Position numbers and translations under genes: made by a program. This document shows, one piece after another, positions 14,293 through 22,600 of a stretch of 64,000 nucleotides of DNA. The stretch lies in contig NZ_AUCH01000019.1 of NCBI RefSeq assembly GCF_000429665.1, positions 1 through 64,000 on the forward strand, given 5' to 3'. Every line of letters starts with the position of its first letter. The stretch's first letter is position 1. Origin of the DNA: Azovibrio restrictus DSM 23866. GTDB taxonomy: Bacteria > Pseudomonadota > Gammaproteobacteria > Burkholderiales > Rhodocyclaceae. The notes under the pieces are model-generated. The model saw nothing but the letters and a program-made list of their open reading frames with translations. It searched no databases and was not told the DNA's origin.

Positions 14293-14934
14293 ATGAGCCC
14301 ACTGCCATCATCCCCGCGCCGCCCCGGGCGCCCCCGCAGCACCGATGTGGACAGCCGCGAAAAGCTGCTGGCCGCCGCCTTGCTGGCTTTCTCCGAACTT
14401 GGTTTTGCCGGCGCCAGCCTGCGGGCCATCGCGCTGTCGGCGGGATTCGACGTGGCGATGATCTTCCACCACTTCGGCTCCAAGGAGAGACTATGGCTGG
14501 CGGTGGGGGAATCCATAGAGGCCGATTTCCAGCAGTCCCTGAACCATGAACTGGTACCCCTGATGGAGGGGAACCACCCCATTGCAGAACGAGTTACCCG
14601 GGTGCTGGACGTGTTGGTGGAAAAGCTCATCGAGCGGCCTGCCATAACCATGCTGATCATGCGTGAAATGCCGGTACCAGGGGAGCGGCGCGACTTTCTG
14701 GTCACCCGCCTGCTACGTCCTTCCTGCGACGGCCTGGTGCCCTTCTGGCTGAAAGCCATGGAGGCAGGGGTGCTGCGCCCTTCCGACCCGGTGCTGTTCC
14801 ACGTCGGCATCTTCGGCGCCATAGCAATGGTCCTGGCCTTCCACGACGTCCTGCCCCAGCTGGGCTCGGCAGAGATGGACCTGGCAGAGGTCAAGGCCCA
14901 CCTCTATCGTGGCCTGCTGGCGGACCCGGCCTGA
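14293..14934 (+). CDS. TetR/AcrR-family transcriptional regulator
   Basis: A 213-residue regulator. After a basic, proline-rich lead (PRRPGRPRSTDVDSREKLLA) the N-terminal DNA-binding domain (about 20-70) reads AALLAFSELGFAGASLRAIA then AGFDVAMIFHHFGSKERLWL, the classic TetR helix-turn-helix. Residues 75-205 form the helical ligand-binding/dimer domain. The ligand is unknown. Divergence from the phasin gene and the palindrome at 14209-14230 suggest it represses its own gene and the phasin, perhaps in response to a fatty-acid or PHA-related signal (inference). Confidence 0.9.
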   Translation: MSPLPSSPRRPGRPRSTDVDSREKLLAAALLAFSELGFAGASLRAIALSAGFDVAMIFHHFGSKERLWLAVGESIEADFQQSLNHELVPLMEGNHPIAERVTRVLDVLVEKLIERPAITMLIMREMPVPGERRDFLVTRLLRPSCDGLVPFWLKAMEAGVLRPSDPVLFHVGIFGAIAMVLAFHDVLPQLGSAEMDLAEVKAHLYRGLLADPA

Positions 14935-14984
14935 AGGGCGCGCAAAATCAGCTGCGCCTGCCAGGAAATGCGGCCGGGCCAAAC

Positions 14985-15020
14985 CAACAACAACGGGACC
15001 CGCAGGTCCCGTTGTTGTTG
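14985..15020. terminator. Bidirectional hairpin between tetR and urtA
   Basis: The sequence CAACAACAACGGGACC, a CGCA loop and GGTCCCGTTGTTGTTG form a perfect 16-bp stem. It lies 50 bases after the TetR stop and 18 bases after the urtA stop, where transcripts converge. No long T tract follows on either strand, but the stem is strong. Confidence 0.75.
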
Positions 15021-15037
15021 ATTGACTAGCGCCCGGA

Positions 15038-16309
15038 TCACTTGCCTTCCGGTTCGTCCTTCTTCTTGTCGTTGCCGGCGATGAAGGGGCTCCAGGGTTG
15101 GGCCTTGACGGGACCGGGGGTTTTCCAGACCACGTTGAACTGGCCGTCAGCCTTGATCTCGCCGATGAACACGGGCTTGTGCAGGTGGTGGTTCTTCTCG
15201 TCCATCTTCACGGTGAAGCCGGAGGGGGCCTTGAAGGTCTGGCCGCCCATGGCGGCGATGACCTTATCCACATCGGTGCTCTTGGCCTTTTCCACGGCCT
15301 GCTTCCACATGTGGATGCCGATGTAGGTGGCTTCCATCGGGTCGTTGGTGACCACGGTGGAGGCGTTGGGCAGCTTGTTCTTCACGGCCCAGTCCTTGTA
15401 CATCTTGATGAACTTGGTGTTTTCCGGGTTCTTCAGGGACTGGAAGTAGTTCCAGGCGGCCAGGTGGCCCACCAGGGGCTTGGTATCGACGCCGCGCAGT
15501 TCCTCCTCGCCGACCGAGAAGGCCACCACCGGTACGTCGGTGGCCTTGAGGCCGGCGTTGCCCAGTTCCTTGTAGAAGGGCACGTTGGAGTCGCCGTTGA
15601 TGGTGGAGACCACGGCGGTCTTCTTGCCTTCGGAGGCGAACTTCTTGATCTTGGCGATGATGGTCTGGTAGTCGCTGTGGCCGAAGGGGGTGTATTCCTC
15701 CATGATGTCGGCGTCGGCGACGCCCTTGGACTTCAGGAAGGCGCGCAGGATCTTGTTGGTGGTGCGCGGATAGACGTAGTCGGTGCCGAGCAGCACGAAG
15801 CGCTTGGCGGAACCGCCATCCTTGCTCATCAGGTACTCGACGGCGGGAATGGCCTGCTGGTTGGGGGCGGCACCGGTGTAGAAGACGTTCTTTTCCAGTT
15901 CTTCACCCTCGTACTGGACCGGGTAGAAGAGCAGGCCGTTCAGTTCCTTGAACACGGGCAGCACGGACTTGCGGGAGACGGAAGTCCAGCAGCCGAAGAC
16001 CACGGCCACCTTGTCCTGGGCCAGCAGCTGGCGGGACTTTTCCGCGAACAGGGGCCAGTTGGAAGCGGGGTCCACCACCACCGGCTCCAGCTTCTTGCCC
16101 ATCACGCCGCCGGCCTTGTTGATCTCTTCGATGGTCATCAGGGCCGTTTCCTTGAGCGCCGTCTCGGAGATGGCCATGGTGCCGGACAGGGAATGCAGGA
16201 TGCCCACCTTGATGGTGTCGGCGGCATGGGCGGCGAAGGAGGTGAGGCCGGCGGCGGCCATGGCGACGGTCAGGGCGGTGGCCTTGATGAAACTGCGACG
16301 GGATTTCAT
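15038..16309 (-). CDS. urtA: Urea ABC transporter substrate-binding protein UrtA
   Basis: A 423-residue periplasmic binding protein from the ATG at 16309, with AGGAG upstream. Residues 1-29 hold a twin-arginine-type signal (SRRSFIK, then a hydrophobic stretch ending AAHA), so Tat export is likely. The mature part begins DTIKVGILHSLSGTMAISET, a Peripla_BP_5 / UrtA start. Further marks are VVFGCWTSVSRKSVLPVFKE and LLFYPVQYEGEE, which is characteristic of UrtA and amide-binding FmdD proteins. It captures urea for UrtBCDE. Unusually, it lies about 6 kb from urtBCDE with unrelated genes between, and shares a regulatory motif with urtB. Confidence 0.93.
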   Translation of the reverse strand: MKSRRSFIKATALTVAMAAAGLTSFAAHAADTIKVGILHSLSGTMAISETALKETALMTIEEINKAGGVMGKKLEPVVVDPASNWPLFAEKSRQLLAQDKVAVVFGCWTSVSRKSVLPVFKELNGLLFYPVQYEGEELEKNVFYTGAAPNQQAIPAVEYLMSKDGGSAKRFVLLGTDYVYPRTTNKILRAFLKSKGVADADIMEEYTPFGHSDYQTIIAKIKKFASEGKKTAVVSTINGDSNVPFYKELGNAGLKATDVPVVAFSVGEEELRGVDTKPLVGHLAAWNYFQSLKNPENTKFIKMYKDWAVKNKLPNASTVVTNDPMEATYIGIHMWKQAVEKAKSTDVDKVIAAMGGQTFKAPSGFTVKMDEKNHHLHKPVFIGEIKADGQFNVVWKTPGPVKAQPWSPFIAGNDKKKDEPEGK

Positions 16310-16393
16310 GGGTTGCTCCTCGAGGTTGGACGATGGGGACTGCCTGTTGCTGCAGTGCAACGCCAGATTACGGAGGGGCCGGAATGGGGAAAA

Positions 16394-16409
16394 TACGTCA
16401 GATTGCGTA
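16394..16409 (-). promoter_or_regulatory. Shared urt motif upstream of urtA
   Basis: Plus-strand TACGTCAGATTGCGTA, 85-100 bases before the urtA start, matches the motif upstream of urtB (9228-9243) at 14 of 16 positions; flanking bases AA before and GG after are also shared. This suggests both transcripts answer to the same factor. No other copy was noticed in the window by eye. Confidence 0.55.
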
Positions 16410-16530
16410 GGTCCCGGAAATTCCGGGCCGCAACCCGGGCTTGCCAGGGCCGGGGCCGGGCCGGGACAATGGCGGCACCACTCCGCCGCCCCCCTGCCCC
16501 CTCTCCACGCGCCGGCCTTTGCCGCTCACC

Positions 16531-16968
16531 ATGACCATGACGCTCTGGATCGTTGCCTTCCTCGCCTTCAGCCTGCCTGCCGACTACCGCCTGGAGCACC
16601 AGCACTCGGAACCGGTAAGCCGGGACATCTTCTCCGCCCGGCATGAGTTCCGCGCCTGGAGCGCGCCCGGCGGCCAGACCCTGACCCTGTCGGCCTGGAT
16701 GCCCATGGCCCTGCGGGACGGCGGCCCCATGGTGGAAGCCGGGCGCTGGCCCGTGCGCGTCGGCGGGCGGGAGCTGGAAGTGGTGGAAACCTCCCTGTTC
16801 ATGGGGGTGCCCCAGCAGGCCTTCGTCCTCTACTTCCAGCATGAAAGCGGCAGCGCCGTGCTGGCTGGCCGGGGCTACACCCGGGCCGGCTTCGAGGCCC
16901 TGCTGCAGCAGAGCGGCATCGACTTCGTTCCCGCACCCCCCGATAACGCCCCTGGAGCATTGCCATGA
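16531..16968 (+). CDS. Exported protein of unknown function
   Basis: A 145-residue product from the ATG at 16531. The first residues (MTMTLWIVAFLAFSLPADYR) form a short hydrophobic lead that may be a signal peptide or anchor. The mature part is strand-rich: SRDIFSARHEFRAWSAPG, TLTLSAWMPMALRDG, then ELEVVETSLFMGVPQQAFVL and GYTRAGFEALLQ. I do not recognise the family. Its stop overlaps the start of the next gene (ATGA), so the two are translationally coupled. Confidence 0.6.
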   Translation: MTMTLWIVAFLAFSLPADYRLEHQHSEPVSRDIFSARHEFRAWSAPGGQTLTLSAWMPMALRDGGPMVEAGRWPVRVGGRELEVVETSLFMGVPQQAFVLYFQHESGSAVLAGRGYTRAGFEALLQQSGIDFVPAPPDNAPGALP

Positions 16969-17210
16969 CCTTCTCCGAATCCGAGCGTCAAGCCCTGCTG
17001 GCCCTGAAGGGGGTCGGCCCCACGGTGCTGGCCCGGCTCGAACAGCTGGGCTATGCCTCCCTGGCCCAGCTGCGCCAGGCGGATACGGAGGAAATCCTCC
17101 AGCGGGCCGCCCGCCTCACCGGCTCCAGCTGCTGGAAGAACAGCCCCCAGGCCCGGGCGGCCATCGCTGCGGCCATCGCCCTGGCCCGCTCCAGCGCCCT
17201 CCCGGACTGA
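16965..17210 (+). CDS. Helix-hairpin-helix protein (Cdd1/mitomycin-resistance-like)
   Basis: An 81-residue protein. Residues 8-45 are a helix-hairpin-helix pair: ALLALKGVGPTVLARLEQLG, then SLAQLRQADTEEILQRAARL. The following CWKNSPQARAAIAAAIALAR matches small proteins annotated as pathogenicity-locus Cdd1 or mitomycin-resistance family. The GVGPTV hairpin is a typical sequence-independent DNA-binding turn, but no activity can be assigned. It overlaps the preceding gene by four bases and is followed by a strong terminator. Confidence 0.75.
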   Translation: MTFSESERQALLALKGVGPTVLARLEQLGYASLAQLRQADTEEILQRAARLTGSSCWKNSPQARAAIAAAIALARSSALPD

Positions 17211-17228
17211 AGGCAGCCCCAAAAGCAA

Positions 17229-17253
17229 GACGGGACGCCCAGGGCGTCCCGTC
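17229..17253. terminator. Terminator hairpin between convergent genes
   Basis: GACGGGACGCCC, a single A and GGGCGTCCCGTC form a perfect 12-bp stem. It lies 18 bases after the helix-hairpin-helix gene (+) and 23 bases after the M48-pilin gene (-), so it can serve both. Confidence 0.75.
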
Positions 17254-17276
17254 CATGCTGCCGAAGGAAGCAGTGC

Positions 17277-18563
17277 TCAGAGGCCGAACAGCTTGCCCAG
17301 GGCTTCACCCTTGCGGGCTTCTGCATCCTTTTCATCGGCCACGCTTTCGCAGCTGGAGCCCTTGGGAATGATGGCGGCGGCCAGGGTGGTGGAGCAGTTC
17401 CAGCCGATCTGGTCGTCTTCGTCCACGTAGGGCATCTGGATGATCTTCTCATTCCCCTCCAGGCTCAGGATGATCTGGCCGTTGTCCGCGTCCATGAGCA
17501 CTTCCTTCACTGCCTCGGGCGCCGGGCCCAGGCCCAGTTCCGCGGGGCTGGAGGCCAGTTCCTCGGTGCTTTCATAGTGGCGCTGGGAGGCCGAACGCAG
17601 GGTTTCCGCGTAGGCGAAGGCAGGCGCGCTGGCGATTCTCTGGGTGTATTCGAAGTAGGTGGGAAGGGCGATGGCCGCCAGCATGCCGATCAGGAAGATC
17701 CAGATCAGCATGCTGAAGACCAGCCCGCCGGGACCCGCATTGGGCAGGAACATGGCGAAGAACCAGGCCAGGGGATGGCGCCGGGGGGTGCTCGCCTTGG
17801 GATCGTGGAGGCGGGCCATGCGCTTGCACAGCCAGGGATATTCGCTGGTCAGCTCGTTCAGGGACATCCAGAAGCCGCCGGTGCCGGCGCTCTGCTCAAT
17901 GAAGGCCTGGGAATCCATGTGCTTCCAGCGCCGGGTGCCGGCGGCCAGGACGGCCATGGCGCGGCTGGCGGATGCCAGGCTGGCGCAGCAGGCGGCGCCG
18001 TACTGGTCGCAGGTGTATTCCTGGGCGCGGCGGTAGGCGGAGCCCAGCAGGGGCAGGAACATGGCGGGCCCCATCCACCACTGGTTGGCCACGTGCCGGC
18101 GGGCGATGTGGCCCAGTTCGTGGCCGATGTAGAAGTTGATGCCCTCCTGGTCATCTTCCAGGGCGTCGACGATGTCGGACAGGAGCACCACGTAGTAGCG
18201 CCGCAGGAAACGGGTGGCGAAGGCGTTGAGCATGCCGTCGCCGGTCATCAGGTAGGACTCGGGCAGGCGCTCCAGCCCCACCTTCTGGCAGCAGGCTTCG
18301 ATGCGGGCGTGCAGTTCCGGGAACTGGCGCGGGGTGATCCGCACGGCATTGCCCTTCAGGTGCGAGATCAGGGCCGAATGGGCCATGAGCACGAACAGGT
18401 AGATGAAGATCATGTAAATCCAGATGATGCCCAGGGTGCCCAGGGTGAGCAGCACCCAGAACAGCACGGACAGGCTGGCGATGAGGGTGAACAGGGTTTT
18501 TTCGTGGCGGTAGGGACCGATGACGGCGGCCGCCGGGCCGGAGGCCAGGGTGGGATCAGACAT
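17277..18563 (-). CDS. M48-family metallopeptidase with C-terminal pilin-like domain
   Basis: A 428-residue membrane protein in two parts. The N-terminal 270 residues are an M48 (HtpX-like) peptidase: two hydrophobic segments (about 26-66), the zinc motif HELGHIARRH near residue 148, and a likely third ligand in the downstream RRAQEYTCDQYGA. Residues 285-420 look like a type IV pilin. The hydrophobic helix IFLIGMLAAIALPTYFEYTQ runs into an alpha-1-like segment, and a C-terminal pair of cysteines (IGWNCSTTL ... GSSCES) matches the disulfide loop of pilins. No prepilin cleavage site precedes it, so it is not a pilus subunit as such. The fusion is uncommon; its substrate is unknown. Confidence 0.85.
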   Translation of the reverse strand: MSDPTLASGPAAAVIGPYRHEKTLFTLIASLSVLFWVLLTLGTLGIIWIYMIFIYLFVLMAHSALISHLKGNAVRITPRQFPELHARIEACCQKVGLERLPESYLMTGDGMLNAFATRFLRRYYVVLLSDIVDALEDDQEGINFYIGHELGHIARRHVANQWWMGPAMFLPLLGSAYRRAQEYTCDQYGAACCASLASASRAMAVLAAGTRRWKHMDSQAFIEQSAGTGGFWMSLNELTSEYPWLCKRMARLHDPKASTPRRHPLAWFFAMFLPNAGPGGLVFSMLIWIFLIGMLAAIALPTYFEYTQRIASAPAFAYAETLRSASQRHYESTEELASSPAELGLGPAPEAVKEVLMDADNGQIILSLEGNEKIIQMPYVDEDDQIGWNCSTTLAAAIIPKGSSCESVADEKDAEARKGEALGKLFGL

Positions 18564-18674
18564 GGGAAGGAGCGGGACGGCGCCGGGAAAACGGCAGCCC
18601 CTGGAGTTGAAGAGGCCGCGATGATACCAGCATCGCCATTCCAGTTGGACGACAGAAAACCCGCCCCCCGCGCC

Positions 18675-19610
18675 TCAGCCGCCCCGCAGCCGGCTGATGG
18701 CCAGGTTGGCCGCCGCCGTGCGGGTTTCCACCCCGAGTTTCTCGAACACATGCTCCAGGTGCTTGTTCACCGTGCGCGGGCTGGTGCCCAGGATGTCGCC
18801 GATGTCCTTGTTGGTCTTGCCCCGGGTGACCCAGTGCAGCACCTCGGCCTCCCGCTGGGTGAGGCGGAAAGCCCCCATCAGCTGCTCCACGGCGGCACCG
18901 TCATCCTCCTCCCGCAGCACCACCAGCCACTCCCCCTCGTGGCCGCCGCCCCGGGGATCGTGAAAGCTGGCCAGCAGCCGCCGGGGCCCTTCCGCCAGCA
19001 GCAGGGCCGGGGGCTCCCGCCCGTCCCGGCGGGCCTGCTCGGCTTCCAGCACCCAGGCCAGCAGCCGGGGCGGCGCCTGTTCCGTCTCCAGGGCAAACCA
19101 GGCCTTGAGAAGCTGCCGGGCCAGGGGCGTCTGCCAGGTGAGGCGGCCGTCTGCCGCCCGCAGGGCCAGGGTGGCCTGGCCGAAGGCATCCAGGGCGGTG
19201 CGGGCCTGCTGCATCTGCCGGGCGCTGGCCAGATGGGCGGCGATCCGGGCCAGGACCTCGGCGGGACGGATGGGCTTGGTGATGTAGTCGGCGCTGCCGG
19301 CGGCGAAGGCGGCCAGCACATGCTCGGTTTCCGTCAGCCCGGTCATGAAGATGACGGGAATGGCCCGGGTGCTGAAGTCGGCCTTCAACTGCCGCGCCAC
19401 TTCGAAGCCGTCCATGCCCGGCATCATGGCATCCAGCAGAATCACGTCGGGAAGGCTCTGGCGGGCCCGCTGCAGGGCCGATTCCCCGTTGGTGGCCACC
19501 AGCACCGTATAGCCGGCCTCATCCAGGGCGTCGTGCAGCAGGGAGAGGTTTTCCGGGACGTCGTCTACGATCAGGACGATGGCCTGCTGCGGGGATTCAA
19601 GTGTTGGCAT
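18675..19610 (-). CDS. Response regulator with LuxR-type DNA-binding domain
   Basis: A 311-residue regulator. The receiver domain (about 10-125) has the acidic pair DD in VLIVDDVPEN, phosphoacceptor D near 60 in VILLDAMMPGMDGFE, T in FMTG, and K in ITKPIRP. A long linker of about 110 residues with no named domain follows (130-240). The C terminus (245-311) is a LuxR/GerE helix-turn-helix: LTQREAEVLHWVTRGKTNKD, then RTVNKHLEHVFEKLGV. The gene overlaps the permease-kinase gene by 14 bases and is surely its cognate regulator. Its targets are unknown; the motif before urtA and urtB is a candidate site (inference). Confidence 0.92.
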   Translation of the reverse strand: MPTLESPQQAIVLIVDDVPENLSLLHDALDEAGYTVLVATNGESALQRARQSLPDVILLDAMMPGMDGFEVARQLKADFSTRAIPVIFMTGLTETEHVLAAFAAGSADYITKPIRPAEVLARIAAHLASARQMQQARTALDAFGQATLALRAADGRLTWQTPLARQLLKAWFALETEQAPPRLLAWVLEAEQARRDGREPPALLLAEGPRRLLASFHDPRGGGHEGEWLVVLREEDDGAAVEQLMGAFRLTQREAEVLHWVTRGKTNKDIGDILGTSPRTVNKHLEHVFEKLGVETRTAAANLAISRLRGG

Positions 19611-22600
19611 CGTGGTTTCCTTCCCTGCCCTGGCGCAGGAGTTCCTTCATGGTATCGAACTGGAACTGGCGCGCCAGTTCCCGCAGCTGCTCCGCGTAGG
19701 CCGCGCAGGCCGGGTCCCGGGCGGTGATCTCGTCGAGCTTCCGGAAGATGCCCTTGGGGTAGCCCAGGCCCACCAGTTCCTCCAGGGCCGCCAGCTCGGC
19801 ATCCAGGGGCAGGACCCGGGGCGATGCTTCCGGAGCCGCAGCCGGCACCGCTTCGACCGGCTCGGCCAGCTGCCAGGTCAGCGCCAGCTTGCGCCCCAGC
19901 CAGTCCAGCAGCTCTTCCACCCGCAGGGGTTTGAGCAGGAAATCCTCGGGGGCCACCCGAGCCTCGGCATCCTGCTCCAGCCCCTGACCCTTCTCGAAGG
20001 CGTTGGCGGAAATGATGGCCAGGGGCGCCCGGGTCAGGCCCTGGCGGCGGATGCGGCGTATGGTTTCCCAGCCGTCGATGCCGGGCATGGCCAGGTCCAT
20101 GAACACCAGATGGGGCTGGAACACCGGGATCAGTTCCAGGGCATCCAGGCCCGAGGCGGCCTGGGCCACCTGGAAGCCCAGGGGGGCGAGCACATTCACC
20201 AGCAGTTCCCGGTCGGTGCGCTCGTTGTCCACCACCAGGATGCGCTGCCGGGGGCCCAGGTAGCCCACGGGTTTCTGCCGCACCCGGGGCCGGGGCGCCG
20301 TGCCGGCATGGATCTGGGGCAGGAACAGGCGCACCTGGAAGCAGCTGCCCCGGCCCAGCTCGCTGCTGGCCTTGAGCTCGCCCCCCATCAGGTCGGTGAG
20401 CATGCGGGCGATGGTGAGTCCCAGGCCGGTACCGCCGCCCTGGGTGGCGCTGCCCCGCTCGAAGGGTTCGAAGATGCGCTCCAGGGCTTCGGCGGCAATG
20501 CCCGGGCCGGTGTCCTCCACCTCGAAGGTGGCCATCTCCCGCTGGTAGCGCAGGCGGAAGCTGACCTGGCCCCGCTGGGTGTATTTCACCCCGTTGCCCA
20601 GCAGGTTGATGAGGATCTGGCGCAGGCGCTTCTCGTCGGCCCGCACCCAGGCGGGCAGCTCGCCGGCCGGCTCATAGTGGAAGCCCAGGCCCTTGCTGGC
20701 GGCCTGCAGTTCGAACATGCCGACGATCTGGGCGAGGAAATCATGAAAATCCAGGGGCCGGGTTTCCAGGCTCAGCTTGCCGCTTTCGATGCGGGCGATG
20801 TCCATGGTGCCCTCGATCACCGAGAGCAGGTGGTCGCCGGAACGGCGGATCACGTTCACCGCCTGGCGCCGGCTGGCGGGAATGGCCGGGTCTCCGTCCA
20901 GGATCTGGGCGTAGCCGAGGATGCTGTTCAGGGGAGTGCGCAGCTCGTGGCTGATGGCGGAGATGTAGCGGCTCTTGGCCTGGTTGGCCTGGTCGGCCCG
21001 CTGCTTGGCGGCTTGCAGGGCCCGGTCGGTGCGCTGGTGGGATTCGATCTCCTGCATCAGCAGGTGGGTCTGGCGGTTGGATTCCTCCTGGGCCACCTGG
21101 CGGCTCTTGTGGGTCAGGGCCATCCACCAGGCCGCCGTGCCCGACACTAGCAGCAGGATGGCGAAGATGCGCAGGAAGCTTTCCTGCAGATGGGCCACCA
21201 GGACCTCCTGCCCCGGGGCCAGGCCCTGGACCTCCTGGTAATAGAGCAGGCCCACCACCAGGGCCAGCAGGGGCACGAGCAGCGCCATCAGGAGCAGGTA
21301 GTGGCCCAGTCCGGCCTCCAGCAGAGGCAGGAGGCGGGCCGGCAGGATGCGCCCGAGCCAGCCGGCCCACTGGGCCGAGAGCCGGGCCTGGGGCTTGCAC
21401 AGATCCTCGCAGCGGGCATCCAGGGCGCAGCAGAGGGAGCAGATTGGCCCCTGGTAGGCGGGGCAGTGGGCCATGTCCGCCCCTTCGTACTCCCGTTCGC
21501 AGATGACGCAGCGCTGCAGCCCAGTCCGGGCTTCCGGGGCCCGGGCCAGGTAGTAGCGCCCCCGGGTGGCCCAGGCGATCAAGGGGGACACCAGCAGGGC
21601 CGTCACCAGGGCGACGATGGGGGCGAAGGGCTGCAGGCCCGGGCCGAACAGGCCGGCAAAGGCGCAGATGGAAAGCAGGGAGGCCACCGCCATGGCCCCC
21701 ACCCCGACCGGATTGATGTCGTAGAGGTGGCCCCGCTTGAACTCGATGCCCGGGGGCGAGAGGCCCAGGGGCTTGTTGATCACCAGGTCCGCCACCACCG
21801 CCATGATCCAGGAGATGGCGATGTTGGAATACAGGCCCAGCACCTGGCCCAGGGCCTCGAACACCCCCATTTCCATGAGCATCAGGGCGATCAGGGTGTT
21901 GAACACCACCCACACCACCCGCCCCGGGTGGCTGTGGGTCAGCCGGGCGAAGAAATTGGACCAGGCCAGGGAGCCCGCGTAGGCATTGGTGACGTTGATC
22001 TTCAGCTGGGACACCACCACGAACAGGGTGGTGGCGATGATGGCCAGGGTGGTGTCATCGAACACCCGGGAAAAGCCGATCAGGTACATCTGGTTGGGGT
22101 CCACGGCCTTGCTGGCGGGGATGCCGTTGCGCAGCACCAGGTAGGCCAGCAGGGCGCCCCCGAGCATCTTCAGCACCCCGGGCAGGACCCAGCCGGGACC
22201 GCCCACCACCACCCCGGCCAACCAGCGCCAGCGGTTGGCCGGGGTCCGGGCGGGCATGAAGCGCAGGTAATCCACCTGCTCCCCCATCTGGGTGATCAGG
22301 GCCACTCCCACGGTGAGGGCGGCGCCGAACAGCTGCAGGTTGAAGCTGCCGCCGCGGCCGTCCTCCCCCGGGTAGGCCCAGAGCCCGGCCAGCACCCCGG
22401 GCTCCTGGAACAGCAGGAAGGCGTAGGGCAGCACCAGGAGCAGCAGCCACAGGGGCTGGGTCCAGGTCTGCAGGCGGCTGATGGCGGTGACCCCGTGGGT
22501 CACCAGGGGCAGCACCACCAGGGCGCAGATCAGGTAGCCCCAGGCCGGGGGAATGCCGAAGCAGAGCTCCAGGGCATAGGCCATGATCGCCGCCTCCAGG

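Noticed and set aside
16310..16380. TGGC...TGCA sequence upstream of urtA resembling a sigma-54 promoter
   Set aside because: The spacing between the GG and GC elements is off by a base or more and the -12 part is poor, so I did not annotate it.
17577..19727. Long plus-strand open frame opposite the M48-pilin and response-regulator genes
   Set aside because: Same antisense effect of G+C-rich codons; low-complexity composition, no start signal and clear real genes on the other strand.
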